A stretch of DNA of 64,000 nucleotides. Origin: Nocardioides jensenii JCM 1364 = NBRC 14755. Lineage in GTDB: Bacteria; Actinomycetota; Actinomycetes; Propionibacteriales; Nocardioidaceae. Numbering within the stretch: position 1 is the stretch's first letter; each line of letters starts with the position of its first letter. Below are positions 28,227 through 36,730 of the stretch, one piece after another. Below the pieces are notes generated by a model. That model was given only the letters and a program-made list of their open reading frames with translations, was not told where the DNA came from and ran no database searches. The translations under genes and the position numbers were made by a program. The DNA lies in the NCBI RefSeq assembly GCF_001552535.1, contig NZ_BCRJ01000030.1:1-64000 (forward strand). Direction: 5' to 3'.

Positions 28227-29382
28227 GGCCTACATCATCGACGCCGTCCGCACCCCGGTCGGCAAGCGCGGTGGCGCGCTCGCCGGCATGCACTCGGCCG
28301 ACCTCGGTGCCCACTCCCTGTCCGCCCTGATCCGCCGCACCGGCGTCGACCCGGGGGCGGTCGACGACGTGATCATGGGCTGTTGCGACACCATCGGGTC
28401 CCAGGCCGGCGACGTGGCCCGCACTGCCTGGCTCGTGGCCGGGCTTCCCGACCATGTCCCCGGCGTGACGATCGACCGCCAGTGCGGCTCCTCCCAGCAG
28501 GCGGTGCACTTCGCGGCCCAGGGCGTCATGTCCGGCACCCAGGACCTCGTCGTGGCCGGCGGCTTGCAGAACATGAGTGCCATCCCGATCTCGGCAGCCA
28601 TGATCGTGGCCGACCAGTACGGCTTCACCACGCCGTTCGCGCAGTCACCCGGCTGGGCGAAGCGGTACGGCGACGTCGAGGTCTCGCAGTTCAACTCCGC
28701 CCAGATGATCGCCGAGAAGTGGGACATCTCTCGTGAGGAGATGGAGCAGTTCGCCCTCACCTCCCACGAACGCGCCAGGGCAGCCATCGCCGAGGGTCGG
28801 TTCGCTCACGAGATCGAGCCCGTCACGCTGACCGACGGTTCGGTCTTCGACACCGACCAGTGCCCGAGGGACACGTCGTTGGAGAAGATGGCCGGTCTGC
28901 AGCCGCTGCAGCCCGGAGGTCGGATCACCGCCGGTGTGGCCTCCCAGATCTGTGACGCCTCCTCGGCCCTGCTGATCGCCTCGGAGCAGGCCGTCAAGGA
29001 TCACGGGCTGACCCCACGGGCGCGCATCCACCACCTCTCGGTGCGGGGCGACGACCCCATCTGGATGCTCACCGGCCCGATCACCGCGACGAAGCACGCC
29101 CTGGCCAAGGCGGGCATGTCCATCGACGACATCGACCTCTTCGAGTGCAACGAGGCGTTCGCGTCCGTCGTACTCGCGTGGTCGAAGGAGACCGGCGCCC
29201 CGTTGGACAAGGTCAACGTCAACGGCGGAGGCATCGCCCTGGGCCACCCGATCGGAGCCACCGGGGCCAGACTGATGACGACCCTGCTCAACGAGCTCGA
29301 ACGCACCGGTGGCCGCTTCGGTCTGCAAACCATGTGCGAGGGCGGCGGTCAGGCGAACGTCACGATCATCGAGCGTATGTGA
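28219..29382 (+). CDS. fadA6: Thiolase of the HIP pathway
   Basis: The 387-residue acetyl-CoA acetyltransferase-type thiolase has the nucleophilic Cys89 in IDRQCGSSQQAVH, the histidine in GIALGHPIGATGARL and the second cysteine in TMCEGGGQANV. FadA6 thiolyses the ring-opened dioxo-CoA ester of HIP. The ATG at 28219 follows AAGGGA and overlaps the kstR2 stop by 8 bp. The 3' end overlaps the converging membrane-protein gene by about 17 bp. Confidence 0.92.
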   Translation: MAEAYIIDAVRTPVGKRGGALAGMHSADLGAHSLSALIRRTGVDPGAVDDVIMGCCDTIGSQAGDVARTAWLVAGLPDHVPGVTIDRQCGSSQQAVHFAAQGVMSGTQDLVVAGGLQNMSAIPISAAMIVADQYGFTTPFAQSPGWAKRYGDVEVSQFNSAQMIAEKWDISREEMEQFALTSHERARAAIAEGRFAHEIEPVTLTDGSVFDTDQCPRDTSLEKMAGLQPLQPGGRITAGVASQICDASSALLIASEQAVKDHGLTPRARIHHLSVRGDDPIWMLTGPITATKHALAKAGMSIDDIDLFECNEAFASVVLAWSKETGAPLDKVNVNGGGIALGHPIGATGARLMTTLLNELERTGGRFGLQTMCEGGGQANVTIIERM

Positions 29383-29839
29383 ACTGAGGAGGAACAGCCC
29401 TCGCCCTGGCCACGATGACGGTGACCAGGGTCGCCACCCAACCGGCGAGGGTCAGCAGGGCGAAGCCGAGGGCCAGCTGTCCGCTCAGCTCGATCAGCCG
29501 GTCGGAGTGGCCGAAGACCTGGGTGAGGAACGACAGCTCGCTGTCCTCGGAGTCGCCGAAGTCGGGCAGGAAGAGCCCGAACCCGAGCATGCCGAACCAC
29601 ATGACCAGGTGCGCGATCGACTGCGCCGTGGTGAAGCGACGAGGCCGGGTCGCCACCGTGTAGGCGAGCACGTTCGAGATCACCAGCGCCACGACGACGA
29701 ACGGACCGGCCATCAGCGGCAGGATCAGCAGGAACCAGCCGCCCACGCCGAAGAGCACGCGCCCGGCCCACGCCCAGAACAGCAAGGTGACCGTCAGGGG
29801 GAGGTTGGCGATGAACAGGAACCGTCCGAAACTCTGCAT
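29366..29839 (-). CDS. Small multi-pass membrane protein, unknown function
   Basis: The product is 157 residues with about four hydrophobic segments: near residues 6-24, 31-62, 80-100 and 122-146. The C-terminus ends PPQFTYAR. I do not recognise a family. The ATG at 29839 follows GGATCGAGG. It converges on fadA6 and separates the two halves of the HIP block, together with the GNAT and lipase genes. Confidence 0.65.
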   Translation of the reverse strand: MQSFGRFLFIANLPLTVTLLFWAWAGRVLFGVGGWFLLILPLMAGPFVVVALVISNVLAYTVATRPRRFTTAQSIAHLVMWFGMLGFGLFLPDFGDSEDSELSFLTQVFGHSDRLIELSGQLALGFALLTLAGWVATLVTVIVARARAVPPQFTYAR

Positions 29840-29941
29840 GCCTCGATCCTTTCCGATGGAGTGGCCGTTGAACCGGGCACGCATACTCAGCTTCGCGAAA
29901 ACCCGTGGCGCCGTTCGGCCCGGTGGTGGATCGTGCCAGAC

Positions 29942-30934
29942 ATGGAGATCACGCAGTTCGGCCCCGACGACCAGGTTCCGCTCCGGGCCACGGTCGACGT
30001 CGCCAACGCAGCGATCGGGGCCGATGCGCCCTGGTCGCACCCCGCCACGCTGACGTCGTACGCCGGCATGCTGCGGCACGGCTGGGACGGCGAGCCGTCC
30101 GTGCCGTTCCTGGCCACGGTCGACGGCACACCCGTGGCCTGGGCCACCTACAACACCAGCGAGTGGGACAACACGCACCTGGCCTGGCTCGGAATCGAGG
30201 TGCATCCGGCTCACCGGCTCCGCGGCCACGGCTCGGTGCTGATGGACTTCCTGGTCGACCGGGCCAGGTCCGAGGGCCGCACCAGTGTGGGAATCGACGG
30301 CTGGGACTCCGACGCGGCACGTGCCTTCGCTGCCCGCCACGGCCTCGAGAAGAAGTCACAGTCGCTCAACCGCCGCCAGCTGCTCGCCGACGTCGACCCC
30401 GACCTCGTCAAGACGCTCTGGCACGGCGCCGCCGAGCTCGGGTCGGCGTACGAGCTGATCCGTCGCAGTGGACTGACCCTCGAGCGTGACCTGCCCGCCC
30501 TGACCCGGATGGCCTCAGCCATCAACGACGCACCGACCGACGACCTCGACATCGAGGACGAGGTGTTCACGACCGAGCGGACGCGCAACTTCGAGACCTG
30601 TCAGCTGGCCCGCGGCTTCCGCCTGCACCGGGTGGTGGCCCGGCACCGGGAGAGCGGCGAGCTGGCCGGCCACACCGTGGTGCTGGTCGAGGCGGAGCGA
30701 CCGGCGATCGGGCACCAGGAGGACACCAGCGTCGTCCGCAGTCACCGCGGGCACCGGCTCGGGCAGTGGCTGAAGGCCGACATGCTGCGCTGGCTCGGCC
30801 GGATCGAGCCACAGCTCGAGACGATCGACACCTGGAACGCGGAGTCGAACGACCACATGATCGAGGTCAACGACCGTCTCGGCTATCGCGTGCTCGGGCG
30901 GTCCCTGCAGTTCCAACGCTCCCTGCAGGGCTGA
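29942..30934 (+). CDS. Tandem GNAT-domain acetyltransferase-like protein
   Basis: The 330-residue protein carries two GNAT domains. The first has the acetyl-CoA loop HPAHRLRGHGSVLMDF (motif A). The second has VRSHRGHRLGQWLKADML. This layout resembles mycothiol-synthase-like and other double-GNAT proteins of actinobacteria, without enough evidence to call MshD. The ATG at 29942 is used; a GTG three codons upstream is possible. It is isolated in strand and function from the sterol genes. Confidence 0.75.
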   Translation: MEITQFGPDDQVPLRATVDVANAAIGADAPWSHPATLTSYAGMLRHGWDGEPSVPFLATVDGTPVAWATYNTSEWDNTHLAWLGIEVHPAHRLRGHGSVLMDFLVDRARSEGRTSVGIDGWDSDAARAFAARHGLEKKSQSLNRRQLLADVDPDLVKTLWHGAAELGSAYELIRRSGLTLERDLPALTRMASAINDAPTDDLDIEDEVFTTERTRNFETCQLARGFRLHRVVARHRESGELAGHTVVLVEAERPAIGHQEDTSVVRSHRGHRLGQWLKADMLRWLGRIEPQLETIDTWNAESNDHMIEVNDRLGYRVLGRSLQFQRSLQG

Positions 30935-30949
30935 AGCACCTCGAATGCC

Positions 30950-30981
30950 GACGCCCGCCCACCACGCGGTGGACGGGCGTC
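30950..30981. terminator. Strong bidirectional terminator hairpin
   Basis: GACGCCCGCCCACC (30950-30963) and GGTGGACGGGCGTC (30968-30981) form a 14-bp stem with one mismatch and a 4-base loop. It lies between the converging GNAT and lipase genes, so it could end both transcripts. No long T run is present, as is usual in GC-rich actinobacteria. Confidence 0.75.
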
Positions 30982-30999
30982 AGCGCGGTCGCGTCGAGG

Positions 31000-32223
31000 T
31001 CAGAGACGCCAGCAGCTGTTCAGAGCCGGCAGACCCGCGAAACGAGCCTCGAGGAACAGGAAGATGCTCGGCATCGACGCGACGTAGTCACCCACGTGAG
31101 TGGGCGCGTAGTTGGTGTCGAACTGCACCTTCGCGCCTTGCCTGCACCAGCGCTGACCCAGCTGCTTGCCGGTCGTGTAGGGGATCACGTCGTCCAGCAC
31201 GGAGTGAGTGATCAGCACCGGCACGGTGGGCCTGCGCCCGTTGCCGATCAGCTGGTCGGCGACCATCTGGTCGAACGGGGCCTTGGTCAACAGGTCGGTG
31301 ACCGGCAGTCCGTTCGTGGTCAGCTCCTTCGACCTCACGAACGGGAAGGTGGCCAACGAGTCCAGGGTGCACTGGCCCGCAAGGCGGGTCATCATGTCCT
31401 GTCCCTCGGCGTTGAGCATCGGGGTCATGTCGATGCCGTAGCTGGTGCTCAGGGCCGAGACGGCGTACCCCATGAACGAGACGTACAGCGACCCGTCGAG
31501 GTTGGTGGCCACCTGGCCGAGGTCGGCCGGGACGGCGCCGGCGGCGACGGCCTTCAGGTTGATCTCCGGGGCGTACGTCGGCGCGAGCTCTCCGGCCGAC
31601 GCGGCGGCGCCGCCACCTTGCGAGAAGCCGCTGATCGCCACCGGATTCTCGCTCGTGACGCCTGAGCCCGGGAGCCGCTGGGCGGCGCGAACCGCATCGA
31701 GCACGGCATGGCCCTGGGTCTCCCGCATCATGTAGGTGTGCTCGCCCTCGGTGCCGAGGCCCTCGTAGTCGGTGACGACGATGGCGTAGCCACGCGCCAG
31801 CAGCCCGGCGATGAAGGGGCCTTCGTACTCCAGGCCCTTGCCCAGCGTGCGCGACGGTGCGCACTGGTCGCCCAGTCCCTGGGTGCCGACGGCGTAGCCG
31901 ATCAAGGGCCGCTTGCCGCGGCCGACCCACGCCTGCTTCGGTGTGAGCATCGTACCGGTGACCGCGATCGGGGTGCCGGTGCGGTCGGTCGAGCGGTACA
32001 TGATGCGCTGCACGTCGGCGTCGGCCTTGATCAGCTTGACCGGATCGACGTAGAACTCGGATGGCTCCGAGCGCACGATGTCGCCGTTGTCGGCCGGCAG
32101 CGTCGCCGGTGTCTCATAGAACGACGTGTCGTCGGCCTGCGCCGGCGACGTCATCGCGAGCGGGCTCAGCGACAGCGCCATCATGGCGCCCGCGGCGACC
32201 CGCGCCAGAGTGTGCTTCTTCAT
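31000..32223 (-). CDS. Secreted lipase/esterase (secretory lipase family)
   Basis: The 407-residue protein starts with a Sec signal peptide (MKKHTLARVAAGAMMALSL, then TSPAQADD, cleavage probably after AQA). The alpha/beta-hydrolase catalytic serine is in ISGFSQGGGAAA, the acid in HSVLDDVIPY and the histidine in YAPTHVGDYV. This matches the secretory lipase family (PF03583 type) that releases fatty acids from esters outside the cell. Within a sterol cluster it might hydrolyse sterol esters, but that is only a guess. A palindrome lies 44-59 bases upstream. Confidence 0.82.
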   Translation of the reverse strand: MKKHTLARVAAGAMMALSLSPLAMTSPAQADDTSFYETPATLPADNGDIVRSEPSEFYVDPVKLIKADADVQRIMYRSTDRTGTPIAVTGTMLTPKQAWVGRGKRPLIGYAVGTQGLGDQCAPSRTLGKGLEYEGPFIAGLLARGYAIVVTDYEGLGTEGEHTYMMRETQGHAVLDAVRAAQRLPGSGVTSENPVAISGFSQGGGAAASAGELAPTYAPEINLKAVAAGAVPADLGQVATNLDGSLYVSFMGYAVSALSTSYGIDMTPMLNAEGQDMMTRLAGQCTLDSLATFPFVRSKELTTNGLPVTDLLTKAPFDQMVADQLIGNGRRPTVPVLITHSVLDDVIPYTTGKQLGQRWCRQGAKVQFDTNYAPTHVGDYVASMPSIFLFLEARFAGLPALNSCWRL

Positions 32224-32266
32224 TCAGTTGACTCCCTCTTCGTGCCCCACATGGGCCTCCCAGGGA

Positions 32267-32282
32267 GTTACTTTCGAGTAAC
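32267..32282. promoter_or_regulatory. Palindrome upstream of the secreted lipase gene
   Basis: GTTACT TTCG AGTAAC is a perfect 6-bp inverted repeat that is less GC-rich than its surroundings, in the 64-bp gap between ipdC and the lipase start. It could be an operator for a TetR-type regulator of the lipase, or a weak terminator for ipdC. It matches neither the KstR nor the KstR2 consensus. Confidence 0.4.
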
Positions 32283-32287
32283 CGGGG

Positions 32288-33370
32288 TCACACGTCAATG
32301 CCCAGGAGCAGATTGTGGGCACCTGCGAGTCGTCGCACGGCCTCGGTGACGACTCGGTCGATCAGCTCCTCGCAGGTCGGCAGGTCGTCGAGGACGCCGA
32401 CCACCTGGCCGGACGCGAGCACTCCGGCGGAGGTGTCGCCGTCGACGAGTCCGGCCTTGAGCATCATGGGCGTGTTGGCGGCCAGCGACATCTGCGCGAG
32501 AGTGCGTCCCTGGGTCTTCTTCATGGTCCGGCCGTCGCGGGCGAGGTCGAGCCAGCTCATGCCGGACATCTTCTTGAACTCGAGCGTGCGCTTGAGGGTG
32601 GGCGTCAGCCGCTTGAGGCGACTCGACTCCTCGATCTCGGCCACGAGCTCGGTGCGCAGCATCCGGTGCGGCATGCCGTCGACCTTGTCGGTGACCACGG
32701 TGCCGTTGACGTCGTGAGACAGGTAGAGCTGCTTGACCGCGTCAGGCACCGCACTGTCGCGGGTCAGCAGGAAGCGGGTGCCCATGCCGATACCGGCGGC
32801 ACCGTAGGAGAGGGCGGCCGCGAGGCCCCGGCCGTCGAAGAACCCACCGGCCGCCACCACCGGGATGTCGACGGCGTCGAGGACGCTCGGCAGCAGCAGG
32901 GTGGTCGGGACGGAGCCGGTGTGGCCGCCGCCCTCGCCGCCCTGGATCATCACCGCGTCGGCGCCCCACGAAGCGACCTTCTCCGCGTGGCGGGGGAGTC
33001 CGACCGAGGGCATCACCATGATGCCGTGGTCCTTGAGCTTGGCGATCAGGTCCTTCTTCGGTGCCAGCGCGAACGATGCGACCTTGACGCCGTGCTTGAT
33101 CAGCAGGTCGCAGCGATCACCTGCGTCGGCAGCGTCGGCGCGCAGGTTCACACCGAACGGCTGGTCGGTGCGCGACTTCACCTCGGTGATCGCCTTCTGA
33201 AGCTCCTCGAAGGTCATCGTCGCGCTGGCCAGGATGCCGAGTCCGCCGGCGTTCGCCGTACCGACCACCAGGCGCGGGCCGGCGACCCAGCCCATGCCGG
33301 TCTGCACGACCGGGTGTCGCACCCCGGCGAGCTCGGTCAGGGGAGTGCGCAGCACCTGTGCCGTGGTCAC
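32288..33370 (-). CDS. ipdC: FMN-dependent oxidoreductase of HIP catabolism, nitronate monooxygenase-like
   Basis: The 360-residue TIM-barrel flavoprotein has VVQTGMGWVAGPRL at the N-terminus, VMIQGGEGGGHTGSVP and the phosphate-binding VVAAGGFFDGRGLAAAL. IpdC (Rv3553) acts on a hydroxylated HIC-CoA-type intermediate during C/D-ring opening. The order echA20-ipdA-ipdB-ipdC matches M. tuberculosis. Its ATG overlaps the ipdB stop by 4 bp. Confidence 0.9.
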   Translation of the reverse strand: MTTAQVLRTPLTELAGVRHPVVQTGMGWVAGPRLVVGTANAGGLGILASATMTFEELQKAITEVKSRTDQPFGVNLRADAADAGDRCDLLIKHGVKVASFALAPKKDLIAKLKDHGIMVMPSVGLPRHAEKVASWGADAVMIQGGEGGGHTGSVPTTLLLPSVLDAVDIPVVAAGGFFDGRGLAAALSYGAAGIGMGTRFLLTRDSAVPDAVKQLYLSHDVNGTVVTDKVDGMPHRMLRTELVAEIEESSRLKRLTPTLKRTLEFKKMSGMSWLDLARDGRTMKKTQGRTLAQMSLAANTPMMLKAGLVDGDTSAGVLASGQVVGVLDDLPTCEELIDRVVTEAVRRLAGAHNLLLGIDV

Positions 33371-34140
33371 GACGCCACCGCCTCGACCGGCGGGACCTCT
33401 CGGTCGCGAAGGTTCTTCGGGTCCAGCACCTCGCGGATGATGAGGAGCTCCTCCGCGGTCGGCGTACGCGTCTCGGGGACGTCGCCCTCGATTTGCAGCT
33501 CGAAGCCGGTTGCCGCGACCACGTCGTCGACCGTGACGCCCGGGTGCACCGAGAGGAGGCGCACGGTGTCGTCGGCGCCCAAGACGTCGAAGACCGCCAG
33601 GTTCGTCACGATGCGGTGGATGTCGTTGAACTTCGCGGCGCCCACGCCGGCCTCGCGGGCCCGCTTGGGGCCCACTCCGGAGACGATGTCGACCTCCTCG
33701 ACGAAGACCCGGTCGGAGTGCTTCGGCACCCAGTACGACGTCCGGTTGTTCACCGTGTTGCCCGGGGCGCCGCGCGAGCCGAGCAGCTGCCGCTTGGGCT
33801 GGGCGAAGTCGCCGATCGCCGAGATGTTCTGGTTGCCGTGCCGGTCGACCTGGGTGGCGCCCATCATCACGTGCCGCTTGCCGTAGGCGACCACCTCGAA
33901 GACCCGGCGGAACGGGATCCAGCCCTCGACCACGTCAGCCTTGGCGAACAGCGGCGGGACGCCGCCCAGGAACAGGGACTCGCCGTCGGAGAGCACCAGA
34001 TCGGGATTGCTGGTCAGCTTGGCCAGGCGGACGCCGAGCATCGGCAACATGCCCATCGGGGAGCCGAAGATCTCGCCGTCGTCCTTGAACGCGTCGGCGA
34101 TGGCTGCGGCGCAGACCTCTGCGCGGGTTGCGTCACTCAC
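33367..34140 (-). CDS. ipdB: COCHEA-CoA hydrolase, beta subunit
   Basis: IpdB pairs with IpdA in an enzyme of class I CoA-transferase fold that hydrolyses ring C of COCHEA-CoA. The 257-residue product has EIFGSPMGMLPMLG, HVMMGATQVDRHGNQNIS, and SVHPGVTVDDVVAATGF, all typical of the beta subunit. I chose the GTG at 34140 because GGAGGAG lies seven bases upstream; longer alternatives would overlap ipdA far more. It overlaps ipdC by 4 bp. Confidence 0.92.
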   Translation of the reverse strand: MSDATRAEVCAAAIADAFKDDGEIFGSPMGMLPMLGVRLAKLTSNPDLVLSDGESLFLGGVPPLFAKADVVEGWIPFRRVFEVVAYGKRHVMMGATQVDRHGNQNISAIGDFAQPKRQLLGSRGAPGNTVNNRTSYWVPKHSDRVFVEEVDIVSGVGPKRAREAGVGAAKFNDIHRIVTNLAVFDVLGADDTVRLLSVHPGVTVDDVVAATGFELQIEGDVPETRTPTAEELLIIREVLDPKNLRDREVPPVEAVAS

Positions 34141-35033
34141 TTGGTCTCCTCCTGTGCGTGGAAGTCCGCGACCGCGGACTGGTAGGCCGCTTCGTCGCCG
34201 CTGAGGAAGCGCTCCTCGAACGCGGCCCACGCGGTGTCGTCCTTCGCTGCCGCGGCGTACGCCTTCTGGAACTTCTCGTCGCGTTCGTAGTCGGGGGTGC
34301 ACGTGGTGAAGTGCGCGCCGTTCGGTGTCTCGACGACGCCGGTGACCATCATGCGATTGAGCAGCAGGCGCTGCACCGGTGTGTCCACGGTGAGGCCCGC
34401 GGTGTCGACCACCTGCTCACAGCTCACATAGGTGCGGTCTGCGGCCATCGCGAACAGGTCGTCGAAGTAGGGGTCCGGCCCGAGGTAGGTGGCGTTGCCG
34501 TGTCGGTCGGCCCGATTCAGGTGCACCAGGGCCACGTCCAGGTTGAGGGCCGGCATGGCGACAAGGTCCTCGAACGCCCCGTCGCTGTCGGCGTACGGAC
34601 TGGTGATCGTGACGATCTGCGGGTTGTGGACGAGCACGTCGGAGCCAAGGCCCGCGCGCAGAGGAAGGAAGGGCAGTCGCTGCGACGCGGCCAGGAGGCC
34701 GGTCTGGAACATGCCCTCGTCGAGCTCGACGATCTCGGGGATCGACTTCTCCTGCCTGGCCTTGCCGAAGTTGGGCTCCAGCGGCACCGAGTCGAGCGAG
34801 ACGAACGCGTAGATGAGCTTGCGGATCTTGCCCGCGCGGGCGAGCAGACCGACGTCCGCGCCGCCCCACGACACGATGGTGAGGTCCTTCAGGTCGCTGC
34901 GCAGGATCGCGCGCACCAGGGCCATCGGCTTGCGCCGCGGTCCCCAGCCGCCGATGCCGATCGTCATGCCGTCCTCGAGGGTGGCGACGACCTCGTCGAT
35001 GCTCATGCGCTTGTCGCGCGGCTTGTTGCTCAC
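34137..35033 (-). CDS. ipdA: COCHEA-CoA hydrolase, alpha subunit
   Basis: The 298-residue alpha subunit of the CoA-transferase-like hydrolase has DGMTIGIGGWGPRRKPMALV, the glutamate cluster EIVELDEG (Glu104/106, near the catalytic glutamate described for this enzyme), and LVHLNRADRHGNATYLGPD. It sits between echA20 and ipdB with 4-bp overlaps on both sides, so the two subunits should be made in equal amounts. Confidence 0.92.
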   Translation of the reverse strand: MSNKPRDKRMSIDEVVATLEDGMTIGIGGWGPRRKPMALVRAILRSDLKDLTIVSWGGADVGLLARAGKIRKLIYAFVSLDSVPLEPNFGKARQEKSIPEIVELDEGMFQTGLLAASQRLPFLPLRAGLGSDVLVHNPQIVTITSPYADSDGAFEDLVAMPALNLDVALVHLNRADRHGNATYLGPDPYFDDLFAMAADRTYVSCEQVVDTAGLTVDTPVQRLLLNRMMVTGVVETPNGAHFTTCTPDYERDEKFQKAYAAAAKDDTAWAAFEERFLSGDEAAYQSAVADFHAQEETK

Positions 35034-35812
35034 TTGTTCCCCTTCTCAGTTCCGGCACTCTGCTGACTCTTCGCGGTTCCCGCGAAGGTGTCCCGAAGCT
35101 CGTCGGAGACGCCCATCAGGTTGAGCTCCATGGTGAAGCCCTGCTCGAACCGGTAGCTCTTGTTCACGTCGGTCGGGTCGATCCCGTTGAGGGCCTCCTT
35201 GGCCGCCCTGATCACCCGGGTGTCCTTGGCCGCGATCTCGGCGGCAAGCGCGAGTGCGGTGTCGTCGAGCTGGTCGCGGGGGACCACCTCGAGCACGGAT
35301 CCGTGCTGCACCAGGTCGGCGGCCTTGATCGTGCGGGCGGTGAAGTAGAGGGTGCGCATCAGGTGCTGGGGGACCAGTCGCGCCATGTGGGTGGCCGCAC
35401 CGAGGGCGCCCTGGTTGACCTCCGGCACGCCGAAGAAGGCGTCGTCGCTGGCGACCACGCAGTCGGCGTTGCCGACCAGGCCGACGCCTCCGCCGACGCA
35501 GAAGCCGTTCACGGCCGCGATCACGGGTACGGCGCACTCGTAGACCGCCTTGAACGCGGCATGGCAGCCCTTGTTCGCGCCGATCAGTGCGTCGAAGCCC
35601 TCGGTGTTCTGCATCTCCTTGATGTCGACGCCGGCGTTGAAGCCCTTGCCCTCGGCGCGCAGCACGACAACGTGGGTCTCGGGGTCCCGGCCGGCCTCGT
35701 CGAGGGCCGCCGCGACGTCGTACCAGCCCTGGACCGGGAGTGCATTGACCGGCGGGTGGTCCATGGTGATGACGCGTACGTGATCGTCACGCAGCGTGGA
35801 GGTGATCGGCAT
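35030..35812 (-). CDS. echA20: Crotonase-type ring D hydrolase
   Basis: EchA20 hydrolyses the five-membered ring D of HIEC-CoA. The 260-residue crotonase has FNAGVDIKEM and NGFCVGGGVGLVGNADC as the oxyanion region. One glutamate of the classic pair is retained (FGVPEVNQGAL) and the other is a glycine, consistent with a hydrolase, not a hydratase. ATG 35812 follows GGAGAG. It heads echA20-ipdA-ipdB-ipdC, next to a tandem KstR2-like site. Confidence 0.9.
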   Translation of the reverse strand: MPITSTLRDDHVRVITMDHPPVNALPVQGWYDVAAALDEAGRDPETHVVVLRAEGKGFNAGVDIKEMQNTEGFDALIGANKGCHAAFKAVYECAVPVIAAVNGFCVGGGVGLVGNADCVVASDDAFFGVPEVNQGALGAATHMARLVPQHLMRTLYFTARTIKAADLVQHGSVLEVVPRDQLDDTALALAAEIAAKDTRVIRAAKEALNGIDPTDVNKSYRFEQGFTMELNLMGVSDELRDTFAGTAKSQQSAGTEKGNK

Positions 35813-35849
35813 TTCTCTCCTACAGGAAGCGTCCCGGGCTAACAAACCT

Positions 35850-35882
35850 AGCATTTGCTTGGTAGCCTAGCAGTTGCTTGGT
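35850..35882. promoter_or_regulatory. Tandem KstR2-like sites between echA20 and the SDR genes
   Basis: Two 14-bp sequences, AGCATTTGCTTGGT (35850-35863) and AGCAGTTGCTTGGT (35869-35882), keep the right half CTTGnT of the KstR2 consensus exactly but match only 8 of 10 fixed positions because the left CAAG is degenerate. Their starts are 19 bases apart. A -10-like TAGCCT (35863-35868) lies between them for the rightward genes, and TAGGTT (complement of 35845-35850) suits echA20. Regulation by KstR2 is likely but weaker-looking than at 25.57 kb. Confidence 0.65.
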
Positions 35883-35922
35883 CCGGTGTCCCGGACCGAT
35901 GACATTCGATGGAGGAACGGAC

Positions 35923-36693
35923 ATGACAATCGGCATCGACCTCACCGGCCGCGTGGTCCTGGTGACCGGCGGCTCCCAGGGGATCGGTCGTGGCATCGCC
36001 GAAGCCTTCGTCGAAGCCGGCGCCACCGTGGTGACCTGCGCCCGTTCGGCCGTCGAGGACCCACCGCCCGGCACCACGCACCGCCAGTGCGACGTGCGCG
36101 ATCCGGAGTCGGTGCAGGCCCTGGTCGACGGCATCGTGACCGAGCACGGGCGACTCGACGTGGCGGTCAACAATGCCGGCGGAGCGCCGTATGCCCTGGC
36201 CGCGGACGCCTCGCCCCGCTTCCACGACAAGATCTTCGGGCTGAACCTGACCGCACCACTGCTGGTCGCCCAGGCCGCCAATGCGGTCATGCAGCAACAG
36301 TCCGACGGCGGCTCGATCGTGAACATCTCCTCCATCAGCGCCCAGCGACCCTCACCCGGCACGGCGGCGTACGGCGCGGCCAAGGCTGGCGTCGACTCGC
36401 TGACCAAGTCGCTCGGCATGGAGTGGGGGCCCAAGGTGCGGGTCAACGCGATCAACGTCGGCCTGTGCCGCACGCCCCAGACCGGGGACCACTACGGCGG
36501 TGACGAGGTGGTGGCCGCGATCGAGGGGACCATCCCCCTGGGCCGGATGGCTCGTCCCCGCGAAATCGGCAACGTCGCCGTGTTCCTGGCCTCCGACCTG
36601 GCCTCCTACGTCTCTGGAGCCGCGATCGAGTGTCACGGAGGCGGCGAGCCTCCGGTCTTCCTCTCCGTGCTCGAACGCGCCACCCAGTCCTGA
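35923..36693 (+). CDS. Short-chain dehydrogenase/reductase, Rv3549c-like
   Basis: The 256-residue SDR has LVTGGSQGIGRGIAEAF, NNAGGAP, catalytic SISAQRP with AYGAAKAG, and the C-terminal YVSGAAIECHGGG. It diverges from echA20 across the tandem KstR2-like site and precedes another SDR, the same arrangement as Rv3549c-Rv3548c. A strong GGAGGA precedes the ATG. A role in hydroxy/keto conversion of HIP intermediates is likely but unassigned. Confidence 0.85.
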   Translation: MTIGIDLTGRVVLVTGGSQGIGRGIAEAFVEAGATVVTCARSAVEDPPPGTTHRQCDVRDPESVQALVDGIVTEHGRLDVAVNNAGGAPYALAADASPRFHDKIFGLNLTAPLLVAQAANAVMQQQSDGGSIVNISSISAQRPSPGTAAYGAAKAGVDSLTKSLGMEWGPKVRVNAINVGLCRTPQTGDHYGGDEVVAAIEGTIPLGRMARPREIGNVAVFLASDLASYVSGAAIECHGGGEPPVFLSVLERATQS

Positions 36694-36730
36694 AGCACCG
36701 TCCCGACCCATCCATGCAAGGAGCAACACA

